From: Thermoflavifilum thermophilum
GTDB taxonomy: Bacteria; Bacteroidota; Bacteroidia; Chitinophagales; Chitinophagaceae
Length of the DNA stretch: 64,000 bases
Reading direction: 5' to 3'
Assembly: GCF_900116565.1 (NCBI RefSeq)
Contig: NZ_FPCJ01000001.1
Coordinates: forward strand, 2,476,540 to 2,540,539
In this document: in pieces, positions 58,864-64,000 of the stretch
Position numbering within the stretch: the stretch's first letter is position 1
How the letters are laid out: every line of letters starts with the position of its first letter
The notes under the pieces: generated by a model
Seen by the model: the letters and a program-made list of their open reading frames with translations, nothing else
Databases searched by the model: none
Told to the model about the DNA's origin: nothing
Made by a program: the position numbers and the translations under genes

Positions 58864-60473
58864 GGGTCAATGGATTTGGATGAATACAAAGCGCTGTATT
58901 GAAAACTGAAAGCATCTCTGTCTTTGCGGATCAGCCTGAGCTGAGGCAGGCTGTCGAGCATGGCAAAATCCCTTGCCCGGCGGATGACCCAAAGGGTTGA
59001 ATCGTGCTGCAGACAATTTTTGAGGCTATCAATCTGCCCGATGACAGGGATATTTTGCCGGGCATAAAATACAAAGGCATCATTCATCTGCTGAAAAGCT
59101 ACTATCTTGGGAGCATGGGCTACAAGCGATGCCTGTTTGCGTACGGATGTTTGCCGGTCGAGAGCGGGATATCCGATAAGCATCACCAACAATATACTCA
59201 GGGTAAATCCTGCGCCGATATGCATGAGTGCTTCGGCCTGCAGATTTTTTCGCACATGAAACCAGCCCATCCATCCGCCGATGAGAGCAGGCAGAAACAG
59301 CCATGCCAGCCAGGGCAGCTTCGTAAAAGGCGGAGATGATCGGGCCCAAACATAAATGCCAATAGGGAGGGCAACCACCAGCAAGGCCAGCACAACCCAT
59401 TCTATCCAGTTGTATTTTTCATTTGCTCGTTTCTGCAACACTTCCTGCCAGTAGTAGCCAAGCAATACAGCCAGAAAAGGGTAGGAGGGTGAAGTGTAAT
59501 TGATGAGTTTGGTGTGTGACAGGCTGTAAAAGATGAGGATTACCCAGAAGGCCAGCATCATGAGCCATAATGCATCGGATTCCCGATGTTTGTTCCAGGC
59601 CAGCTTCATGGCCCTGAAACTCCACAGCGAAAAGGGAAACATGCCGCCAAGTATAAAGAGCGCTGTAAGGATAAACGGACCGCCGTGTGCATCCAGAGCT
59701 GACCCGAAGCGATGAAGATTATGGAAAAAGAAGAAATCGCGCAGCCACACACCCTGTGTGTGAATACCTACCAATATATACCAGGGCAGGGCTATGCATA
59801 AAAAAATGACAGCCCCGCTGAAAGGCTTCATCAACCGGATAACCGGCCAGCGGAGTTGCCGACGGGTTAAGAGGAAAAGAAAAATGGTGAGTACCGGCAG
59901 GGCCAATCCTACGGGACCTTTGGCCAGTACGGCAAGGGCGAGCATCGTGTACATCAGCCACCACCATTTGGCTTTGCGATGAATCCAGCCTTCATAAAAG
60001 GCATAAACTGCTCCCGCATGGCTCAGCATCAAATACGGATCAGGCGTGGCCAGCCGACATTGCACAATAAAATGAACGGAACAAATCAAGGCCAGTCCTG
60101 CGTACCAGGCAGCAGTTTGACCCATGTGGCGGCGGGCAAACGTATAGGTCCAGCATACAAGCAATAATCCGCATACGGCCGAAAAAAAACGAGCTGCAAA
60201 TTCATGAATACCAAAAATGTGGTAGGCAAGGATCATGAAAAAATAGGCCAGGGGAGGCTTATCGGTGCGCAGGATGCCGTTGAAAGTGGGCACTATCCAG
60301 TTATGACTGGTCATCATTTCCCGTGCACACTCGGCATTGCGGGCTTCTGCAACCTGAAAAAGACTTTCGGCGCCCAGTCGGGCAAACAGCAGGAGAGCAG
60401 ACAGTCCCAGCAGCAACCAGAAAAATGCAGCGGAGCGACGTTGCATAAGGTTTGCAAAGTAACGCACAAACAT
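58860..60473 (-). CDS. Family 39/ArnT-like membrane glycosyltransferase
   Basis: The 537-residue protein has about 12 membrane helices and the PMT/ArnT pattern: a first periplasmic loop with RNAECAREMMTSHNWIVPTFNG and RTDKPPLAYFFMILAY, where the acidic residue before the second helix (EAR-N-AE) is catalytic in the family. The C-terminal soluble part is about 100 residues. It would use a polyprenyl-phosphate sugar as donor on the periplasmic side, with lipid A, protein or another glycan as acceptor. The neighbouring GT2 gene makes such a donor. The ATG at 60473 is chosen; 60446 is an alternative. Confidence 0.88.
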   Translation of the reverse strand: MFVRYFANLMQRRSAAFFWLLLGLSALLLFARLGAESLFQVAEARNAECAREMMTSHNWIVPTFNGILRTDKPPLAYFFMILAYHIFGIHEFAARFFSAVCGLLLVCWTYTFARRHMGQTAAWYAGLALICSVHFIVQCRLATPDPYLMLSHAGAVYAFYEGWIHRKAKWWWLMYTMLALAVLAKGPVGLALPVLTIFLFLLTRRQLRWPVIRLMKPFSGAVIFLCIALPWYILVGIHTQGVWLRDFFFFHNLHRFGSALDAHGGPFILTALFILGGMFPFSLWSFRAMKLAWNKHRESDALWLMMLAFWVILIFYSLSHTKLINYTSPSYPFLAVLLGYYWQEVLQKRANEKYNWIEWVVLALLVVALPIGIYVWARSSPPFTKLPWLAWLFLPALIGGWMGWFHVRKNLQAEALMHIGAGFTLSILLVMLIGYPALDRQTSVRKQASLVAHAPKIVAFQQMNDAFVFYARQNIPVIGQIDSLKNCLQHDSTLWVIRRARDFAMLDSLPQLRLIRKDRDAFSFQYSALYSSKSIDP

Positions 60474-60482
60474 CGGAAAAAC

Positions 60483-62222
60483 CTATTCCGATGGGTTTGC
60501 ATCATTCGGCGAACGGCCCTGCTGGCCTTTGATCATATCAACAATTTGTTGCATTCTCTTTTCTTCCTTTTTGGTGATTTTGCGTTTCCCATGCAAAGTA
60601 GCAGCGAGCTTCAAGGCCTGGTATGCATTCAGCAAACCACCGGTTTTGGAAAGATCGGAGAATAGGGCTTTACGGTCTGTTCCCGGGATATACACACTGT
60701 CACCTGGCAGCGTGGTTACAGAATGTTCTATCACATATTTGAGCTGACGGGCCGTCAGGTGCGGATAATATTCAAGGATCAATGCAGCAACGCCGGCCAC
60801 CATGGGTGAGGCCATGCTGGTGCCGCTGTACGAAGCATACTGATTGTGGGTTACGGTAGAATAAATATCGTCACCCGGAGCAAACAGATCCACTTCTTTT
60901 TTCCCGTAATTGGAGAAGCTGGCTACGATCAGACTATCCGGACCAGCCGTGCTGGCGCCCACATTGATGAAATTCCAGGCTCTCCGGTGGCTATGTAAAA
61001 AATCGGCATTGGGATAATTGGGCACAGTATCATCATCACTGCTTTCATTGCCAGCAGCATGCACCAGGAGGACGCCCTTTCGTTCGGCATATTTCACGGC
61101 TTTATCCACCCATTTTTTCTGGGGTGAATAAGGCTTGCCAAAACTCATGTTGATGATTTGTGCTCCATTGTCAACAGCATAACGAATGCCCAGGGCCACA
61201 TCTTTATCGCGTTCATCACCGTCGGGTACTACGCGGATAGGCATAATGATTACATTGTCGGCGATGCCATCCATACCGATGCCATTGCCTCGGGTAGCAG
61301 CAATGATACCCGCCACATGGGTACCATGCATGGGATTTCCGGCAGCTACATTGTTATTCCCGTAATTGCGATCGTGAATATCAAAAGGATTATCGCCTAC
61401 GATTTCCCTGCGGAGGGCGTTGGGGTCCTCGTGCAGGGCATCGAGTTTTTGTTTGGTTTGGCGCAGATACTCATCACCTTCGGCAATATAAGATTCAAGT
61501 GATTCATCACTGCCGATTCGGTCGAAAATCCGGTAAGCAATACTCAATGCCCATGCAGCAGCTGAATCCTGTGGCTCGAAGCTGGTCAGACTCAGTTCCG
61601 TTATTGAATCACGATGAAGCGCCTGTTGCAGGATGCTGTCAACCTGATGGAAAACAGTTAATACCCGGGACAGATTCTCGTAAGTTTCGGCATTGTCGGC
61701 CGAATCGGCTTCCCGTTTTGCTTTTAATTTCAGCCAGTAACGATACTCCGACCGTAATTTTTTCTTTACCTGGCTGCTGTCGGTAATCTGGCCGAATATG
61801 GCTGACAGTCGCGCATATTCCCGATCAGCTTCGCTGCTTTCGTTGATGATGTTTTTATTGTTTTTACCGCCAATAAAATTCCATCCATGCACATCATCCA
61901 CATATCCGTTGTGGTCGTCATCGATACCATTATTAGGAATTTCTCCCGGATTGATCCAGATATGTTCCCGCAAATCTTCCTGTGCAGTATCCAGGCCACC
62001 ATCGATGACAGCCACAATCACGGGGTGACTTTTTTTGCCTTTCAGCAATTCCTGATAAGCATTGTTTACGGATGCACCATACACGCTATCCGTAGCAAAA
62101 TCCATCAGCTGCCATCCATGTGGCGGATGGTTGGTAAAAGATTGGGCGAAGCTTGCATGAATCGTTCCACCAATTAAAATAAAAGCAGCGGAATAAAGCA
62201 AAACGCGCGAAAGAAAATGCAT
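60483..62222 (-). CDS. Exported subtilisin-like serine peptidase (S8)
   Basis: The 579-residue protein has a signal peptide (VLLYSAAFILIGGTIHASFAQ). The catalytic triad is complete: Asp74 in VIVAVIDGGLDT, His302 in MHGTHVAGIIAA and Ser469 in YSGTSMASPMVAG. A large helical, charged insertion lies between Asp and His (about 130-280, with KKKLRSEYRYWLKLKAKREAD), longer than in plain subtilisins and typical of a Bacteroidota subgroup. It is secreted or periplasmic. No T9SS sorting domain is seen at the C-terminus, which is basic and ends NDANPSE. Confidence 0.93.
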   Translation of the reverse strand: MHFLSRVLLYSAAFILIGGTIHASFAQSFTNHPPHGWQLMDFATDSVYGASVNNAYQELLKGKKSHPVIVAVIDGGLDTAQEDLREHIWINPGEIPNNGIDDDHNGYVDDVHGWNFIGGKNNKNIINESSEADREYARLSAIFGQITDSSQVKKKLRSEYRYWLKLKAKREADSADNAETYENLSRVLTVFHQVDSILQQALHRDSITELSLTSFEPQDSAAAWALSIAYRIFDRIGSDESLESYIAEGDEYLRQTKQKLDALHEDPNALRREIVGDNPFDIHDRNYGNNNVAAGNPMHGTHVAGIIAATRGNGIGMDGIADNVIIMPIRVVPDGDERDKDVALGIRYAVDNGAQIINMSFGKPYSPQKKWVDKAVKYAERKGVLLVHAAGNESSDDDTVPNYPNADFLHSHRRAWNFINVGASTAGPDSLIVASFSNYGKKEVDLFAPGDDIYSTVTHNQYASYSGTSMASPMVAGVAALILEYYPHLTARQLKYVIEHSVTTLPGDSVYIPGTDRKALFSDLSKTGGLLNAYQALKLAATLHGKRKITKKEEKRMQQIVDMIKGQQGRSPNDANPSE

Positions 62223-62242
62223 GGCTAATTTGGAATAAAGGC

Positions 62243-62275
62243 CAAAGATAAATGATAAAGCAGATTGAGCAGAAA
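62243..62275 (-). promoter_or_regulatory. Promoter of the subtilase gene
   Basis: On the minus strand TTTC (62275-62272), a 21-base gap and TATCTTTG (62250-62243) match the consensus with one mismatch in the -33 box. The start codon is 21 bases from the -7 box. Confidence 0.55.
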
Positions 62276-62427
62276 GAAATTTCTTGATGAAAAGCCTAAT
62301 ATTCTTGGCTTTACATGCGATTAAAGATGTTGATGTAGTTTTGTCCTATAATTTATATTATGTTAAATAAGAAGTTTTTTAGCCAAATCATCTTGTTGTA
62401 AAGCCACTTGTTTGTTGCGAATTGGGT

Positions 62428-63246
62428 TTATCCCCTGCTGCTGGTAATCTGGCTTAATTCGGGCTGGTGTTTATGCTGCGGAAATGCCATTACGTATTGT
62501 CCGGATGCGTCGGTCATGATAACGGGTAATTGATGGGTTTCATTAAAATAGCTATAGGCCTCGCGAAGTGTGGACCATAATTTTTCTGCTTTGGGGTTGA
62601 TGCCGGTAAAATGTGAGAGAAATTCCTCGGAAGCCGGGTTGCCAAAACGTATCGGGAAAATGTGCACGGGTATAAAATCTTGTCCGGCACTATGGGCATA
62701 CAAAGCCAGCAGATATAATTCCTCGATCTGGCTATCTGTGAGTGGAATACAGCCACGCGACACGCAGCTGCCATGAATATAGATATCTCCTCCCGGATCG
62801 CTGGAATGGTCAATAGAAAGCAGATCGGCCGTGTTGGGGTAATTCAGTCCCAGCGACAGATGGTAGCTGCTTTTCGGGTTGAAATGATTGATGTAATAAA
62901 ATCCTTCAGGCACCTGATAATCGCCCTGCATGCGTTTGGGGCCCATCGTGCCGGAAAGCGCACAGATCCGATATACTTTGAAGAGCCGGAAAGTATCGTC
63001 GGGATTGGATTTCACCCATACCTCCAGCTGGCTGTCGTATTTAAATGAGCGGATATACAGATACCGGGGCGGCCAGTTCAGCCCTTTGGCTGCAAATTCA
63101 GCTTTGAGCAAAGAGTCTTTGTTGCGGTAAGCCATCTGCACGGTAGCATATTGCAACTGTTGCTGGAGGAAATTCTGTTGTGCCCATACGGGTGCTGCAT
63201 ATCCGATGAAAATAGATACCACCCAGGCTTTCATCCATCGCTTCAT
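62428..63246 (-). CDS. L,D-transpeptidase (YkuD fold, YafK-like)
   Basis: The 272-residue protein has a signal peptide (MKAWVVSIFIGYAAPVWAQ) and a YkuD domain. The catalytic motif is complete: IYIHGSCVSRGCIPLTD, with the active cysteine in SRGC and the histidine in IHGS. FYYINHFNPKSSYHLSLGLNYP, read in two parts, matches the YafK/ErfK-like fold. It would cross-link or trim peptidoglycan, or attach proteins to it. The ATG at 63246 is chosen; open sequence upstream is not protein-like. Convergence or divergence does not link it to its neighbours. Confidence 0.88.
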   Translation of the reverse strand: MKRWMKAWVVSIFIGYAAPVWAQQNFLQQQLQYATVQMAYRNKDSLLKAEFAAKGLNWPPRYLYIRSFKYDSQLEVWVKSNPDDTFRLFKVYRICALSGTMGPKRMQGDYQVPEGFYYINHFNPKSSYHLSLGLNYPNTADLLSIDHSSDPGGDIYIHGSCVSRGCIPLTDSQIEELYLLALYAHSAGQDFIPVHIFPIRFGNPASEEFLSHFTGINPKAEKLWSTLREAYSYFNETHQLPVIMTDASGQYVMAFPQHKHQPELSQITSSRG

Positions 63247-63287
63247 GTTCTGAAAATATGATGTTTGCAGGTTATTCAAAACTTCCA

Positions 63288-64000
63288 CTAAGCTAACACA
63301 AGTTGTGCTAATTCCTGATTGATTTTTTGGATTTCTCCTTCTGTAAGTGTAAATGTGCCTGCACGGGCATTTTCTTTGGCCTGTTGGGCATTGCGGGCTC
63401 CTACCAGTGCCACGGTGATGCCGGGTTGCTGTAGGGTCCACCTCACCACCAGTTGTGATAGCGTTATGCCCCTGTCCTGTGCAATGGGTTTGATTCGATC
63501 CAGGAAAGCATTGATCCTGCGGATGTTTTCAGGTTTAAAGTAGGGCGTGTCAGGCCGCGTGTCTCCTTCCCGAAATGCATGATCAGGCTGGTATTTACCG
63601 GTGAGTAAACCGCGTTGTAGCGGGCTGTAGGCAAGGATACCCAGCTGGTGTTCCAGGCAATATGGCACCACATCCCTTTCAATATCGCGGCGCACCATGC
63701 TATAGGGCACCTGATCAGAAGCCAGGTCAATTACTGCATGTGCCCTGCGGAGCAGTTCCACCGAATAATTGCAGACGCCGGCATACCGTACTTTCCCCTG
63801 TTCGATCAGCCGTTGCACGGCTTCCATGGTTTCTTCTACTGGTGTGGTACTGTCGGGCCAGTGGATTTGGTACAGGTCAATATAGTCTGTCTGCAAGCGT
63901 CGCAGGCTATCTTCACATTCCTTGATGACGCTTTCTTTACCTGCATATTTGTAAATTTTAATTTCTTTTCCCGAGTTGTCTTTGCTCAAAAATGCGAATT
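63288..64000 (-). CDS. Aldo/keto reductase, partial
   Basis: The frame is open to the window end, so the N-terminal part is missing. The visible 236 codons contain TDYIDLYQIHWPD with the catalytic histidine region, RYAGVCNYSVELLRR, ILAYSPLQRGLLTGKY and a nucleotide-binding VALVGARNAQQAKENARAG. This is a TIM-barrel NADPH-dependent oxidoreductase of the AKR superfamily, likely acting on aldehydes or ketones. The specific substrate cannot be told. Confidence 0.9.
   Translation of the reverse strand, partial: FAFLSKDNSGKEIKIYKYAGKESVIKECEDSLRRLQTDYIDLYQIHWPDSTTPVEETMEAVQRLIEQGKVRYAGVCNYSVELLRRAHAVIDLASDQVPYSMVRRDIERDVVPYCLEHQLGILAYSPLQRGLLTGKYQPDHAFREGDTRPDTPYFKPENIRRINAFLDRIKPIAQDRGITLSQLVVRWTLQQPGITVALVGARNAQQAKENARAGTFTLTEGEIQKINQELAQLVLA

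Overview
The window looks like chromosomal DNA of a Bacteroidota bacterium, most likely a member of the Chitinophagaceae; the genus cannot be fixed from the sequence alone. The main grounds are an ECF sigma / FecR anti-sigma / SusC / SusD set next to a family 29 fucosidase, promoters of the Bacteroidota type (TTTG or TTG, a gap of about 20 bases, then TAnnTTTG), an arginine operon built around an N-acyl-ornithine carbamoyltransferase, bacillithiol genes, and many lipoproteins and TonB-linked receptors. Base composition is even, and I saw no insertion sequence, prophage, CRISPR array or rRNA.

Layout. 1-1.2 kb: end of a SpoU-type rRNA methyltransferase and an HMG-CoA-lyase-like enzyme. 1.2-10 kb: a small polysaccharide-utilisation locus (sigma, anti-sigma, SusC, SusD, GH29 fucosidase). 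10-17.3 kb: Ogt, a YdeI-like protein, KdsB, aconitase, an rRNA m5C methyltransferase and a PAP2 phosphatase. 17.3-21.7 kb: a large TonB-dependent receptor, a tRNA cluster (Gly-GCC, Leu-TAA, Leu-CAG) and a YD-repeat protein. 22-26.4 kb: WbqC-like protein, XerD, GlgA and GlgC. 26.5-33.8 kb: peroxiredoxin, two tandem small membrane proteins, a beta-lactamase-fold hydrolase, BshB1, VOC proteins, a GlxA-type regulator, and a run of VOC/DHFR-like/SnoaL-like genes. 33.9-39.8 kb: an ABC ATPase without a permease, a DinB-family gene broken by a 2-base insertion, an acyl-CoA:carboxylate CoA-transferase, a flavin-binding protein, B12-dependent ribonucleotide reductase and a UspA-like protein. 40-47 kb: porin-like protein, YceI, an S9 peptidase, a degenerate histidine-phosphatase lipoprotein and MgtE. 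47-49 kb: SET-domain protein coupled to a YfcE-type phosphoesterase, then YpdA. 49.1-56.5 kb: a seven-gene arginine operon with a long structured leader. 56.5-64 kb: a three-gene lipid-linked sugar module, a subtilase, an L,D-transpeptidase and a partial aldo/keto reductase.

How the genes work together. The sigma/anti-sigma pair probably reads substrate occupancy of the SusC receptor and controls the fucoside locus. BshB1 and YpdA imply that bacillithiol is the low-molecular-weight thiol. The arginine operon covers every step except ArgH, with a GNAT protein in the position expected for the first, acylating enzyme. GlgC and GlgA form the two-step route from glucose-1-phosphate to glycogen chains.

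Most worth a second look: the roughly 280-nt leader of the arginine operon (10-bp hairpin plus an overlapping arginine-containing reading frame), the 2-bp frameshift at the start of the DinB gene beside an orphan ABC ATPase, the phosphatase-fold lipoprotein that has lost catalytic residues, the SET-domain/phosphoesterase pair, and a hairpin between the anti-sigma gene and susC. I did not find a clear, wholly new multi-gene system. Function calls rest on recognised motifs, not on database searches.
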